Below the pieces are notes generated by a model, which saw only the letters and a list, made by a program, of their open reading frames with translations, searched no databases and was not told the DNA's origin. The translations under genes were made by a program, and so were the position numbers. A DNA stretch of 64,000 bases from Macquaria australasica. Lineage: Eukaryota; Chordata; Actinopteri; Centrarchiformes; Percichthyidae. The stretch spans positions 434,001 to 498,000 of the forward strand of contig SEMN01000059.1 of NCBI GenBank assembly GCA_005408345.1, in the 5' to 3' direction. Of the stretch, positions 39,067 through 47,080 are shown in pieces (within the stretch, counting starts at the first letter, position 1; every line of letters starts with the position of its first letter).

Positions 39067-39581
39067 ACGTGTATATGTTTAAATGGGTGTGCAGGGTGTG
39101 GGTTGATGTTTATTTGATGTGTGGGTGCCTTATTAATCTGCAAACAGTTGACTCACTGTGATTAGCACTGGCAGGAACCTCAAGCCCCACTTCTCATCAA
39201 ACAAAGTTATATAACAGAGTTCAGGCTAGACGGCTTCATGTTTTTTGTGATAAATGGCAGGTATGGAAAATCAAGAACTTCTATGAGAAACACAGTACGG
39301 ATCTTGACCTCGGTGATGCTGGTCTTCTTTTAAGGAAGCAGGTGCGCTGTTATGCAACTTGGTCCTCTAAATAGAGAGTCATAAAAAGAGAGAGAGGGTG
39401 ATGTGTGACACAGTTCCTGGGAAATGTCATCCGCTAGCTGAACTTTGTTTTTCTATGTCTCTCCTAGCTGCTGACTGGGACCCTGGATGGGAAGCTGAGA
39501 CTGTTTCAGTCCAGCAGTGGGGCCTGTCTGTCTCTTGACACCAGTGCTGCTGTGTGTAGCATCCCCAACATGACTGCGTAA
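254..39581 (+). CDS. wdr27: wdr27, WD repeat domain 27 (19 coding exons, 5' end missing)
   Basis: Gene-level entry. The coding exons are 254-308, 400-514, 679-781, 2624-2715, 3838-3902, 4601-4713, 5682-5755, 10195-10264, 11022-11090, 11179-11282, 12023-12112, 12741-12862, 14662-14795, 16013-16110, 17143-17264, 19781-19878, 24332-24434, 27523-27621 and 39468-39581. All junctions are GT-AG and phase-compatible, giving about 612 codons. The protein shows WD blades such as LITGSTDGQVWCFSL, SASEDQSLRIWT, VCGSDRSIQLFD, DGVKIWDLRTLR and LLTGTLDGKLRLF, with a lysine-rich linker between the N- and C-terminal propellers. From memory of human WDR27, the segments FSKPI..AQFYY, ALSAINDF, AHSRAVH and YNLFLT.A..DG are shared. 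The human protein is about 827 residues, so roughly 200 residues lie upstream. WD propellers are protein-interaction scaffolds; no specific biochemical role of WDR27 is established to my knowledge. The gene lies directly upstream of thbs2, as in human 6q27. Confidence 0.93.
400..514 (+). CDS. wdr27: wdr27 exon b
   Basis: Acceptor ggtttag|GTC and donor gcag|gtgatg. The exon is 115 nt, phase 0 in and phase 1 out. It begins VWCFSLPDDCKCHLV, which completes the WD blade started in the previous exon, and then becomes a polar linker. The frame stays open past the donor, but joining at 514 to 679 restores a continuous frame. Confidence 0.82.
679..781 (+). CDS. wdr27: wdr27 exon c
   Basis: Acceptor tcttccag|GGG and donor aaaa|gtaagt, a strong site. 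The exon is 103 nt, phase 1 in and phase 2 out. It encodes a polar stretch containing VVEQSAVDNVETSKP and then KMALCSSF, the start of the next propeller blade. Confidence 0.85.
782..2623 (+). other. wdr27 intron, 1.8 kb
   Basis: Non-coding. It holds a short GATG-rich run near 1024-1040. A stretch around 2085-2330, with gaattcagacttggcgcccc near its start, looks like a decayed interspersed repeat, but I cannot assign a family. No open frame looks real. Confidence 0.6.
2624..2715 (+). CDS. wdr27: wdr27 exon d
   Basis: Acceptor cccctgcag|GG and donor caaag|gtaggc. The exon is 92 nt. It encodes WLCIGSSDGLYVVDLATSE, a clear WD-type blade with GSSDG at the turn. Phase 2 in, phase 1 out. Confidence 0.92.
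2716..3837 (+). other. wdr27 intron, 1.1 kb
   Basis: AT-rich intron with only short chance open frames on both strands. I see no repeat or RNA structure worth naming. Confidence 0.6.
3838..3902 (+). CDS. wdr27: wdr27 exon e
   Basis: Acceptor ttcttctag|AT and donor aactct|gtgagt. The exon is 65 nt. It encodes YPNLSMTMAGSWSISPGWDNS. Phase 1 in, phase 0 out. Confidence 0.87.
3903..4600 (+). other. wdr27 intron, 0.7 kb
   Basis: AT-rich intron with a poly-A run near 4185. Nothing else is recognisable. Confidence 0.6.
4601..4713 (+). CDS. wdr27: wdr27 exon f
   Basis: Acceptor tgtctcacag|ATG and donor cgag|gtaaac. The exon is 113 nt. It encodes a hydrophobic beta-rich segment, MVFLVSSLFTPCVVLLEL, followed by WTCGEGFSVFP, consistent with propeller strands. 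Phase 0 in, phase 2 out. Confidence 0.9.
4714..5681 (+). other. wdr27 intron, 1.0 kb
   Basis: Holds the repeat fragment near 4790-4870 and a long C/T tract just before the acceptor at 5650-5680. Otherwise plain. Confidence 0.6.
4790..4870 (+). repeat. fragment of a common fish interspersed repeat
   Basis: The words cttgctcaaagacacttcag and ggggctggaaccca, in this order, match a tail module that recurs throughout teleost genomes. Similar words appear near 15430-15510. This is a family-level resemblance from memory; I cannot name the subfamily. Confidence 0.5.
5682..5755 (+). CDS. wdr27: wdr27 exon g (proline/lysine-rich linker)
   Basis: Acceptor after a long C/T tract (gttttcag|TT) and donor gaaag|gtcagc. 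The exon is 74 nt. It encodes SPPLPESPLNAELKKKEP and then NHPKKK, a low-complexity basic linker between the two propeller halves. Phase 2 in, phase 1 out. The basic clusters resemble nuclear localisation signals. Confidence 0.87.
5756..10194 (+). other. wdr27 intron, 4.4 kb
   Basis: AT-rich intron. Open frames of 60-85 codons around 6257-6711 overlap on both strands and show no domain or splice context, so I treat them as chance. Poly-A runs occur near 7075-7100. No element is recognised. Confidence 0.55.
10195..10264 (+). CDS. wdr27: wdr27 exon h
   Basis: Acceptor ttttttacaaag|GA and donor ccaag|gtaagt. The exon is 70 nt. It encodes EQPLVFHSKVKSSGYTSAPR, a motif I associate with the conserved central part of WDR27. 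Phase 1 in, phase 2 out. Confidence 0.9.
11022..11090 (+). CDS. wdr27: wdr27 exon i (basic linker)
   Basis: Acceptor ttgcttttcag|AG and donor aatac|gtaagc. The exon is 69 nt. It encodes TMFSPKTNIQKNPSSKKAKK, so the central linker carries a second lysine cluster. Phase 2 in, phase 2 out. Confidence 0.9.
11179..11282 (+). CDS. wdr27: wdr27 exon j
   Basis: Acceptor tcatgtag|AG and donor ttcag|gtgaga. The preceding intron is only 88 nt. The exon is 104 nt. It encodes GLHLRDYP..., ending KKPVYCLQYS, the first strand of the second propeller. Phase 2 in, phase 1 out. Confidence 0.91.
12023..12112 (+). CDS. wdr27: wdr27 exon k
   Basis: Acceptor tctctcccag|GT and donor cacag|gtgcat. The exon is 90 nt. 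It encodes DGKQILCGPGDSSVLLYK, a WD blade directly continuing YSGDGKQ from the previous exon. Phase 1 in and out. Confidence 0.93.
12741..12862 (+). CDS. wdr27: wdr27 exon l
   Basis: Acceptor ttatatgcag|GA and donor ccatg|gtaaat. The exon is 122 nt. It encodes GHDKPVSSVSWSLNRQWW and SASEDQSLRIWT, a textbook WD40 repeat with GH at its start and IW near its end. Phase 1 in, phase 0 out. Confidence 0.95.
12863..14661 (+). other. wdr27 intron, 1.8 kb
   Basis: Contains a possible cassette exon at 13838-13934 (see findings) and a stretch of C/A-rich sequence at 12920-13030. The remainder is plain. Confidence 0.55.
14662..14795 (+). CDS. wdr27: wdr27 exon m
   Basis: Acceptor cctccttcag|GGT and donor aaaag|gtaatt. 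The exon is 134 nt. It encodes MFSKPIRSAQFYYLDKFLLL, which I recognise as a WDR27-specific conserved segment, then ITRDDIKR. Phase 0 in, phase 2 out. Confidence 0.94.
14796..16012 (+). other. wdr27 intron, 1.2 kb
   Basis: Carries the repeat fragment near 15400-15535 and AT-rich sequence. No coding signal. Confidence 0.55.
15400..15535 (+). repeat. fragment of a common fish interspersed repeat
   Basis: The order ggggttaagagcctttctta, then gaggacatta, then gcaggggagggagggc and agagattcaaaccaatc is the degenerate tail module of a repeat that is frequent in teleosts (typical form: keeps a ggggttaagtgccttgctca-like start). It is related to the fragment at 4790-4870. Confidence 0.5.
16013..16110 (+). 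CDS. wdr27: wdr27 exon n
   Basis: Acceptor ttcttcttag|AT and donor tctctt|gtatcc, a weak donor. The exon is 98 nt. It encodes CFTTTSATDITALSAINDFF. An open frame continues into the intron to 16343, but the phase and the homologous continuation at 17143 support the splice. Phase 2 in, phase 1 out. Confidence 0.9.
16111..17142 (+). other. wdr27 intron, 1.0 kb
   Basis: An open frame continues from the upstream exon to 16343; the rest is AT-rich. No other feature is seen. Confidence 0.5.
17143..17264 (+). CDS. wdr27: wdr27 exon o
   Basis: Acceptor ctgtctcag|AC and donor aacaag|gtgagg. The exon is 122 nt. It encodes IILVCGSDRSIQLFDMNKG, then DAHSRAVHCITQNK. An in-frame alternative acceptor 9 nt upstream (exon start 17134) would add three residues. 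I preferred 17143 because NDFFS-Y-IILV aligns without a gap to the human pattern as I recall it. Confidence 0.92.
17265..19780 (+). other. wdr27 intron, 2.5 kb
   Basis: Contains the 186-codon open frame at 18867-19427 and a CT-rich simple tract at 19385-19420. The stretch 17880-18480 is less AT-rich than its surroundings and may be an old repeat, but I cannot identify it. Confidence 0.5.
18867..19427 (+). other. 186-codon open frame in a wdr27 intron, unrecognised
   Basis: Among non-exonic frames this is the longest. It starts MDTLQLVAWIKCINPFNCNA and ends in a serine/leucine tail encoded by a CT-rich simple tract. It shows no signal peptide, no clear domain and no motif I recognise. It has an overlapping + frame at 18965-19189. 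It is most likely a chance frame in a less AT-rich stretch; a processed pseudogene or repeat-derived frame is possible. Confidence 0.25.
19781..19878 (+). CDS. wdr27: wdr27 exon p
   Basis: Acceptor tatttcacag|GGC and donor cttcg|gttggt, a weak donor. The exon is 98 nt. It encodes STQAPDSYNLFLTSAVTDG and VKIWDLRTLR, a complete WD C-strand with the IWD signature. Phase 0 in, phase 2 out. Confidence 0.93.
19879..24331 (+). other. wdr27 intron, 4.5 kb
   Basis: AT-rich intron. It holds a perfect 13-bp-stem hairpin at 23384-23419, a poly-A run near 23755, an (AAT)n run near 24178-24191 and a short duplicated word (gtctcagttaaat) near 21698-21725. No gene-like frame is supported. Confidence 0.55.
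23384..23419. repeat. perfect inverted repeat, 13-bp stem, 10-nt loop
   Basis: catactcttgtgt at 23384-23396 is the exact reverse complement of acacaagagtatg at 23407-23419. It lies inside a wdr27 intron. Its function is unknown. Confidence 0.8.
24332..24434 (+). CDS. wdr27: wdr27 exon q
   Basis: Acceptor tcttcctcag|GTG and donor aactgt|gtaagt. The exon is 103 nt. It encodes RRYENHLNRCHPC, then SPCGRFIASGSEDNC, the A-B-C strands of a WD blade that continues as AYVYD in the next exon. Phase 2 in, phase 0 out. Confidence 0.94.
24435..27522 (+). other. wdr27 intron, 3.1 kb
   Basis: AT-rich intron with poly-T runs at 26787-26850. The open frames near 25118-25527 lie opposite each other on both strands and have no homology that I can see. 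Confidence 0.55.
27523..27621 (+). CDS. wdr27: wdr27 exon r
   Basis: Acceptor attcatttcag|GCC and donor ccggag|gtaaga. The exon is 99 nt. It encodes AYVYDIRSSSYLHKL, then HSDTVLSVAFNPATPE, the end of one blade and the start of the last. Phase 0 on both sides. Confidence 0.95.
31070..31405 (+). repeat. interspersed repeat with two diverged internal copies
   Basis: Two related segments, about 31083-31140 and 31303-31360, share gtttgtcaaaacagtcccaa versus gtttgacaaaacaatcccaa, followed by ctactggcaagcttt versus cttactagcttt. Their spacing is about 220 bp. I recognise the unit as a fish interspersed repeat but cannot name it. Confidence 0.55.
33240..33560 (+). mobile_element. decayed LINE (non-LTR retrotransposon) RT fragment, + strand
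   Basis: Translating across frames gives LNADKTILI (33252 on), YLGVLIGA (about 33355) and KLKLTLGFYLRN (about 33417), in the order and spacing of the post-catalytic reverse-transcriptase region of fish LINEs (typically HLN..KT, then KYLGV, then LGF..RN). Stops and frame changes separate the blocks, so the copy is dead. The subfamily is not determined. Confidence 0.6.
35410..35560 (+). repeat. common teleost interspersed repeat
   Basis: The words acatttatttagctgacgct, ttttatccaaagtgacttac and aataagtgcattcaaccatg, in this order, form a module found in very many copies in teleost genomes (known from memory). The copy degrades toward a poly-T run at about 35563-35578. Confidence 0.65.
35655..35800 (+). 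repeat. common percomorph interspersed repeat (MITE-like end)
   Basis: Contains atgctaagctaagctaactg, then aactctcggcaagaaagca and aataagcgtatttcccaaaa. I recognise this word order as an abundant interspersed repeat of percomorph fishes. Only one end appears present. Confidence 0.6.
39029..39062. repeat. (GT)17 microsatellite
   Basis: Uninterrupted GT dinucleotide run, about 34 nt, in the last wdr27 intron, 405 nt before the final exon. Confidence 0.97.
39468..39581 (+). CDS. wdr27: wdr27 last coding exon
   Basis: Acceptor tctctcctag|CTG. The exon is 114 nt including TAA at 39579-39581. It encodes LLTGTLDGKLRLFQSSSG, closing the final WD blade, followed by a tail of about 20 residues that is longer than the very short tail I recall for human WDR27. 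It sits 11.8 kb from the previous exon, but frame and homology fit exactly. Confidence 0.93.
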   Translation: MLTGTLDGKLRLFQSSSGACLSLDTSAAVCSIPNMTA

Positions 39582-40355
39582 TTACAGCAGGCTGCTGCAA
39601 AGACCATGCAGGTTTCATTAAAGCGGTTCCAACCTCCTGGCTAGGATTTTACTGGGAAAGGAGAATGTAAGGGTTTTGTTTTTTGTTGGTTATATGAAGA
39701 TCAAAAATAGATACAAGCTGAAAGAGGGTTTGTTTTTCTTGTTATATGCGCCTTTTGTGTTCTTCTACTTCTGTGCTTCAAATTGTCAAAAGGAGCCACC
39801 CCTTCCAGCTCACTCATCTTTGTTAAACGTCCAGTATGAACATCATTAGACCGCTTTTCTTTTGACTGAGATTCAAAGGGATATCATTGGTTTGATTGAA
39901 TATCTATTCATTTAACCACATTATGGTGATGAAATATTATTACAACTAAACTTGCCAAAAACAATTTTATCTGCAGTTATTCCCATCCGTTCGTCCACAT
40001 TCTGGATGGTCATCAGCTTTTGTTTGTTCAGTATGTGGAACAAATGTACTTCTATATCACTGGCTGTGACTACTACTTAACAGATCAGCACACATAGCTA
40101 TGACATCAACTGGGTGCAACCTCTGTGGCTGCCAGACACACAGATGCTACTACTGTTCATACTAACACACCCGTCCGCATTGTTTGAGCTGTACATTTAG
40201 TCTTCTCTACCTCAGTCACAACTAAATGTCAGCTACACTCAACTGTAATAGAACATAATAAAAAAAAGGCGGACTCTGACACTGAAATGTAATTTTTAAA
40301 ATGGCTACATTGTTAATGTGCATGTCAAGTATGAATAAATTGTTACATCTTGGTT
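39582..40355 (+). other. wdr27: wdr27 3' UTR with candidate poly(A) signals
   Basis: AT-rich sequence after the stop codon with no further coding pattern. ATTAAA occurs at 39617-39622 and canonical AATAAA at 40257-40262 and 40334-40339, so the transcript probably ends shortly after one of the latter two. The true end cannot be fixed from sequence alone. Confidence 0.45.
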
Positions 40356-40641
40356 ACATGACTGTGGAAATTCTCTCTTGTAACTTATTTGTCTGTTTTC
40401 TACATGGCTGTGTTACTGAATGTCTGTTTGTATTGGAAGTATGGAAGGTGTACCTCAAGGTTTTACTTCAGGACCACTTCTGTTTTTATTTATGATCTGT
40501 TGATTTTTTTCTGATTGTTAATAGTTACTATTATACTATTGTATATACTGCAATATATACAGTGAAACTATTATATATACACCAAAGCTGTATTTACTAA
40601 TATTATGCAAGGAAATTGGTTTAAAAAAAATAAATAAAAAT

Positions 40642-40710
<69 letters not shown>

Positions 40711-43505
40711 TTTTATGTTTAGGGCTCCTCCAGATTGAAATAACTTACCTCTACGTTGCTTATTTCATTTTGCTTATTTAAAAATGTCTTATTCTTGTAT
40801 CTTAAAACAGATTTAATTTGTATTCTGTGAAGCTTTCACTGATTGTTTCCCCATAGCTTGATCATTTTTCAAGTTTCTTTTGTCATTGTTATCAAGTTGA
40901 CTGTTTTATTTTTCTTTTGCATTTTTTGTTGTTGTGTTGTGTGTTGTTTTGTTTGTTCCTGTGAGTGTATGTTTTGGGAACCCCTTGAAAATGAGATAAT
41001 ACATCTCAAAGGGTTTATCCTAAATATGATTTGAATTAATTTTGAATAACTATAATAAAAATTGGCACTTATTTGTTTTTTTTGGGAACATGTGAACAAT
41101 AAAAAGGTTTACATGCAATACCAAAGTAACTGCTAGAGACTACATCACATATGCTTTTAGGTTTAATATTAAGATTTTTCTTTCTCAGTTTCTGAAGTAT
41201 AATTCCACAGTTAATGCCTAATTCACTGACAACCACTTTATTGTATTTGACGTTCAGAGATCAGGGCACAATTTTCACTTTTTCTTGCCCAGAAAAAACT
41301 CTTTCCTATTTCCTACTATGCTGCCATTATCACTGCCGACATGTTCTAACCCACAGCCGTCTTAAGAGAGGCTGGAGGAAAACTCTACCTATCTGTAATG
41401 GAATGAAATTTCAAGCGTTACTCATCCCCTGTCCATTAGGCAAAGATATTGTATTTGACGCATTATCTGACGCTGACGCTGATGATAGAATGATAAATCA
41501 ACTGATAGACTGCCTTGTCTTGACTCCCTCAGACGGAGTTGAATTTTCAGGAGACTGCTCATCTCTGCCTTGTCCCCTATCCAATGTTCTGCATTTGATT
41601 TACTCTTTCTTTTTGGACTGAGTGCTTTAATTGATAGCGAGGCAAACTGCCTGTGAAGATTGTTCTCTGTGCACCACCAGACTCAGCTAGGTCAGATGAA
41701 CTATAGCTTTGAAGTTGCACAATATCAGCTGCCAGATTTCCTATCACACATAACATTACAGAAAGCAGAGCTGAGGCTGCATAGATTTATGGGGTGGTAC
41801 CTATTCTTTTGTCATACACCACAGTATGTTTGCGTGTGTGTGTTTTTTATGCCACAAAGACAGGTATGTACTGGCAAGGTTTAGTCTGCCCTGTCACGGT
41901 GAGCTTTAGTGTTCCTGCAAGCAGCAGAGACTTTCTACTGGAACAAAACATAATAAATTAGAGTAAATTTATGTAGCCATGTTCTTTCTCCATTTTAATG
42001 TGCTGGAATGTGTGTGTCTGTGTGTGTTTAGTAGTCACTATCTTCTCTTGAATGAATTAACCTGCTACTCTAAAATTCAGTGAGCACACGTTCACAAAGC
42101 GAAGTGATATATTGGTGCACATGCACATTCCTTGTCTGTGTGAGGTCGTTTTGGGTGCAGTCCCTGAATTGATCTCACCAGTAAAGAATGACGTGTTTAT
42201 ACTTGCAATTAAAAGGATTTCAAGGATGGCCACACCCATACATCATAACGCAATCTGCTCCAAAGTTTGATCTCTCACAATACTTTGTCATTCAATTTGA
42301 CAGAGAGAAGAACTTAGTCTGCGTCCAACTTTGCAGAGTACTTGGACGCCTGGATATGTGACAGCACTGAACAGAGCAGAGTGTCATATTGGGGGAAGAT
42401 GCAGTACAGAACTCACAATCTAGATGTTCATTTTGCATCTCAGCATCATCAACTCAAACATAGTCATGCCTGCGACATTGCCTGTAAAGTTTTTTGGTAG
42501 TTCGTTGGCTCTCATGGCCTGTGGCCTGAGCTCTGAACGCAGGCCTTCACTTTCCCCTCTTGAGTACTTTATATAAAGAAAACCAAGATATACATCATGA
42601 GGCACGTTCAGTTTAACGATTCCCCAAAGACCTCTGAGCATCCCTGCTCTTTTGTTTTCATGAACTCAGTGCAACTCAAAGTCAAGGGAGGGGAATATTT
42701 GTGCTCATGTCAAAAACTGCTGTTATATAGCTGTGACTCATGCAAGTCTTGTGCAAAGCTTTTCTGAATATCCATAAAATGTTCTAGAAATTGTTTAAAA
42801 GAAATAAGTAGCCGGACTGATGGATATTAAAGTGATAATCTTTGACATGAGTAATGTTTGTTTTGCTAGGTTTTATTGCTGACTGGTTGAACATAACAGT
42901 GATTCAGCTTATAGGCAACCTACTGTCGTCAGTCCCATATCTGATACATGATATCTGCCGATACATGATATCAGCCCGATAATGGCCTGTCATGAAAGAC
43001 GTGGAGCATCGGGAACAAAAATGAGCGATGGGTGAGACAAATGTTTGTTTTATCCAACGAAGTGTGTTCTAGTGGAAGTCAGCAGAGGCAGCATCTGGGA
43101 CACCTCACAGCATCCAAACAGTCCCAAAGACTAGTATGAGACTTTTTTTTGCATTCTCTTGCCAAGTTTGACAATTTTGAAGTGTTGCATGAGGCTGACC
43201 CACAGGAGCACAGAGCACTAATGCACACACAACTGTAAACATGGTGAAGCAAAACAGGTATAATGTTGTTGGTGCTGTCAGGTGGAACAGTAAAGTCAGT
43301 CCATGGCGCCTCCTTTCTGATCACCTGTATGCGTGACGCGAGTCGTGAAAGAGTGCAAGCTACAACTGGTCAGGGTCCAGCGTGTAGTCTGCCATGTCAC
43401 TTGGCCAACTCACAGCAACAATTTATGACTCAACTAATCTGACATAATCACCATCTTGAAAGGCAAAAAAAATCATATGGTCTGATCCCCTGCATACATT
43501 TTATG
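40356..43505. other. intergenic DNA between wdr27 and thbs2, part 1
   Basis: AT-rich with the (AT)32 microsatellite at 40645-40708. The 135-codon open frame at 41214-41621 has no recognisable domain. A 17-bp-period duplication of gatacatgatatc occurs at 42943-42972. No promoter or splice structure supports a gene. Confidence 0.5.
40645..40708. repeat. (AT)32 microsatellite
   Basis: Pure AT dinucleotide run of 64 nt, immediately preceded by an A-rich stretch with TAAA repeats. Confidence 0.97.
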
Positions 43506-43837
43506 CAGTGGTGGAATGTAGTAACATTTACTGAAATACTGTATGTACATACAGTACAATTTTTATTTACATGTACTATATTTGAGTATTTCAATTTTAT
43601 GTTGCTGCCACTACATTTCAGAGGGTAATATTGTACTTTTTGCTTAAAATTAAGTCCATGTTGACCAAATTCAATATTAAAATGCTGCTTAGTTAATGCA
43701 TCAATTATGATAGCATGTATATTACTCTGGGAGGGTCCGTTCAGCATAATTAGTACTTTAACTTTTGATACTTGAAGTGCATTTTGCTGATAAAATACTG
43801 TATGTGCTTATACTTAAGTACATGTATTCCACCACTG
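43506..43837. mobile_element. MITE-like element with CAGTGGTGGAAT inverted ends
   Basis: The left end is cagtggtggaatgta; the right end is tacatgtattccaccactg, its inverted counterpart over the first 12 bases. Internally, tttcagagggtaatattgta and tttaacttttgatacttgaa match a very common fish non-autonomous DNA element, as I remember it. Length is 332 bp with no coding capacity. Flanks share ttttat out of register, so the target-site duplication is unclear. Confidence 0.75.
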
Positions 43838-46160
43838 GTTTTATACCTCCAGCAGCAGCACCAGTGGTTTGCTTGGAATCCAGTAGTCTGGGCAGTTAGC
43901 ATGAACAGCGATAGCCACAAAAGCTAAACAACGAAAACAACGCCACCTGCAGAACTTCAGTCACACTTCATCAACAGAAACGCCAAAGAAAAAGCTGTTT
44001 TGTGCTGTCACTGTAGCACCAAAAATAAATAATTGAAAAGAGCTGTGCAAAAACACCGCGTCACTGAGCAGTGCGTAGCACAAGTGATGTCACCAAAGGT
44101 CTTAGCACAGAAATAGTTGCACCCAATTTAGTGAATCACTGTACATCAGTTTACATTAGTAACGGCCCTCTTACATGTCTGCATGTGGAACATTCTCCCT
44201 CTTATCATACACATGTTCATGTTACTATTCACATACATTTCTTTGTGAATATGTAAAAAAAAAAAAAAAGCTTTCACATCTTGAAGAAATGTGTTAGCCG
44301 GCCTGTGTTTCTCCTTATGTGGTCTACAAATTACACAGAGTCATATTTTTGGCTTGAATGATACAGCACATGTCCCAGTGTTCAGTAACTCTTACAGTAA
44401 CTCTTTCTGACTACAGTATAGGTAACTGTAAAGGATGAACATGGATGGTAAGCTGTAGAATGACTAGTAAATATTGGTGAAATATCCAGATGGAGCCACA
44501 CAGGAAGAGCCAGACAGGGAAGTAAGTGTCTTTGTACTTGACTCTGTCCCGAGATTTTCTGGGCTGCTGTGTGCAGACAACGACGGAAATACCGATTAGT
44601 AGCAGATGGTGTCATCCAGGGTACAAGGCATAAACATTCAAGTGCTTAACACTCAGATAAATCAACACAAGACCCTCATGGAGTTAGCAGGAAAAATGGG
44701 GAAAACAGGAGCACGTACCACAAGGTGCCAGATCGCTGAACGAGACTGAGGCCACTTAGGAACCCTGTCAAGCCTCTGAAATCCCTTCAAATAGAAACTC
44801 TTTTTGTATAACAATCTCGAACATATAATAAGATAAAATGATCAGTTGGCTCCTTTACTTGCTCTTTCAGCCCTCTTCAGCAAATACCGGTCAGTGTCAT
44901 ATTTGAGTCCAAACAAATGCTGCATGATGAGGTTTTTGCTGCAGAAAAGGTCATACCAAGTTTTCCTTTGAGTCGAAGAACCAGTTTGCTAAGTGCACAG
45001 TATTTCTTCAATGTAGGTTAAGACACTTCGTCAGATCCATTAAGCCATGGTGCAAGGGTGAGATGAGATGATGGTTTGGCATCTGAGTATAAACCATCAA
45101 GTCTCTGCACATTTCTCAGGTTCATTAACTCTTCCCATCAACCTAAACTCCAACCTTTCACTGACACAAAGATAGCATTTCAACATCAACCTCTACCATT
45201 AGCAAATTCCTTTGTTTTTATGACTGAATTTATTTCCTCAAAGAGGCAATTTTATGTTTTCCTCTCTAATCGTGTTTAACCAAGCTGGAGAATTAACAGC
45301 ACATGTGGTTGAGCTCCACTTCAGTGTATGGATGTGGTTGGAACGCATGTCTCCGCGTGTAGCTTGTTAATCTTTCTGCTATCAATTTGTGATATCACTG
45401 TTGTTACATAAAACTTAGCTGTGGCTCTTAATCTTTTACTTTTGTTATAAAACGAACAAACAAAAAAGCTTTGAAGAGAATGATGTGATCAGAGTTACTG
45501 CTCAGGTTCAGTGTGCCCGCAGCGTTTGAAAACGCATCAAAGTGAGCAATATAAAAGCCCAAATATATCATCTGTCATTCTGCACTTGAACTTAATTTTC
45601 AGGTTGTGTGGTTGCCAACTAACCATGGCTATCACCTGCTTGACTAACTTAAATTCGAGGAATAACTTCAGTTTGTGGCATTGCTCTGTTTCATATTGTG
45701 CCAGGTTTTCATACCCTCGAATGAACTCCAATTCAGCAGCAAGGAAAATGTCTGAAAATTTTGTTTGCTACGGCGCTGAACGCAGCGATGTAGACAAATG
45801 TTATTCCTTCACCATGGCTGCATCACACTCATTTACCCTGAATGCTTAAAACTTTCGGTGTACAGACAGAAGCAGGATGCCAGCTACAAAACCTGGAGTC
45901 AATAATGAGCAGGAAATTCTCCTCTGGAACATTTGGTATTTTTCAACATATCATTCCTGCTAACTGCACCTATCCTCAGTGTGTTTTCAATGAGTGTCCT
46001 CTTGTATCAACGTCCAACATGCAGTACATTCTCTTCTCAACTTGACAATATGTAAAACTTGGGTGCTTCATTTTATAGCTGTGCCAGCAGCAAAGTATTA
46101 TCCAATTTTGCTGTTAAAATGATATAAAGATGCCAATATTCCTTGAATTCATTTCTGCCT
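43838..46160. other. intergenic DNA, part 2
   Basis: A poly-A run occurs at about 44257-44269. The 112-codon frame at 45511-45849 lies opposite a minus-strand frame and is not supported. No identifiable feature. Confidence 0.5.
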
Positions 46161-46162
46161 TT

Positions 46163-46480
46163 AAAGGATACGTCTGGTAATATTCTATATTTTTCTTATT
46201 GTCAACAAATCCCATGAAAAGACAAAAACAACAATGAACTGATCCTCCTTACAAGTATTGTCTGTGTGGCCAAAAGCTTGATATACTGTATCTTATTCCT
46301 CTGTGCCATAGACCGCCATTGTTTTTCAAAAACATATCAATGAGCCAAGCCATTGCACTGGTTGAATGTTCCTTCATTACGGTGAAAATGGGCACTGTAG
46401 TTTATTTTAAACATTCTTACATACACCGTCCTGCTGCCATAAATAGCACTCACTCCAATACCAAATGTGTATTTTTCTTT
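46163..46480 (+). repeat. probable fish MITE-like repeat
   Basis: Begins tttaaaggatacgtctggta and contains attgtcaacaaatcccatga and taccgtcctgctgccat-like words (taca ccgtcctgctgccataaa). I recognise the series as an abundant interspersed repeat of percomorph fishes. The right end is not clear. Confidence 0.5.
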
Positions 46481-46599
46481 TTATTTAACCTTTTATTTTC
46501 ACAGGGTAGGTTAGCTTAGCATGCATGCTGTTTTACAGCAAAGCTCTGTTAACAGTTAAATTACAGAAACAAAGTAACAAAGATGGACAGACATATTTA

Positions 46600-47080
46600 A
46601 GACAGACAAAATACAGTGTGCAGGTGAAAGCAGCCACAAGCAAGCAGAGAACGGTTAATGAGTTCTTGAAGTTGTAGAGAGGTACAAGTGTTTAGAGTAA
46701 AGGCAGTTTTTCCTAAATCAGTTCGAGCACGAGGTTTCCTGGAGCATCAACCAATCACTGGAGCGTATTAAGTAAGGGTCGTAGTGCTAGAGGAGCAAAG
46801 ATGATCTATAGGATGGCAATTTTCCAATAAGGGCTTTGTAGATAAATAAGCACTGATGGTTATTGCGTCTCTCGGACAGGGAAAGCCAACCAACTTGATC
46901 ATATAGAACGCAGTGGTGAGTGTTGTAATTATCTCCAGTGATAAACCTGTTGGTAAGCAGGCAGCAGCGTGTTGATATATGACATCCCCATAAACCAGAA
47001 CTGAGAGGAAAACCGCTTCAACAACCCTCTTTCTACACGTCAGGGGGAAACTGCATTTATTTCTGAACAAAAAGCCAAGC
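46600..47080 (-). mobile_element. decayed LINE reverse-transcriptase C-terminal fragment
   Basis: On the minus strand, from 47070 downward, the frames give FLSVLVYGDVIYQHAA, then after a frame change FITGDNYNTHH, VGWLSLSERRNNH and FIYKALIGKLPSY. This is the block order of the C-terminal part of fish LINE polyproteins (typically VLDYGD..Y, then a YN.HHC block, then GW.SL..RR). Frame breaks and stops show that the copy is not functional. The subfamily is not assigned. Confidence 0.72.

Larger units (their letters stand above)
27622..39467 (+). other. wdr27 last intron, 11.8 kb
   Basis: The largest intron in the window. It holds a duplicated repeat at 31070-31405, a LINE fragment at 33240-33560, fish-type repeats at 35410-35560 and 35655-35800 and a (GT)n microsatellite at 39029-39062. 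No splice-supported extra exon was found, and no nested gene on either strand can be defended. Confidence 0.6.

Noticed and set aside
45511..45849. 112-codon frame in the intergenic region
   Set aside because: Opposed by a minus frame over the same bases, no recognisable motif, and no start or splice context.
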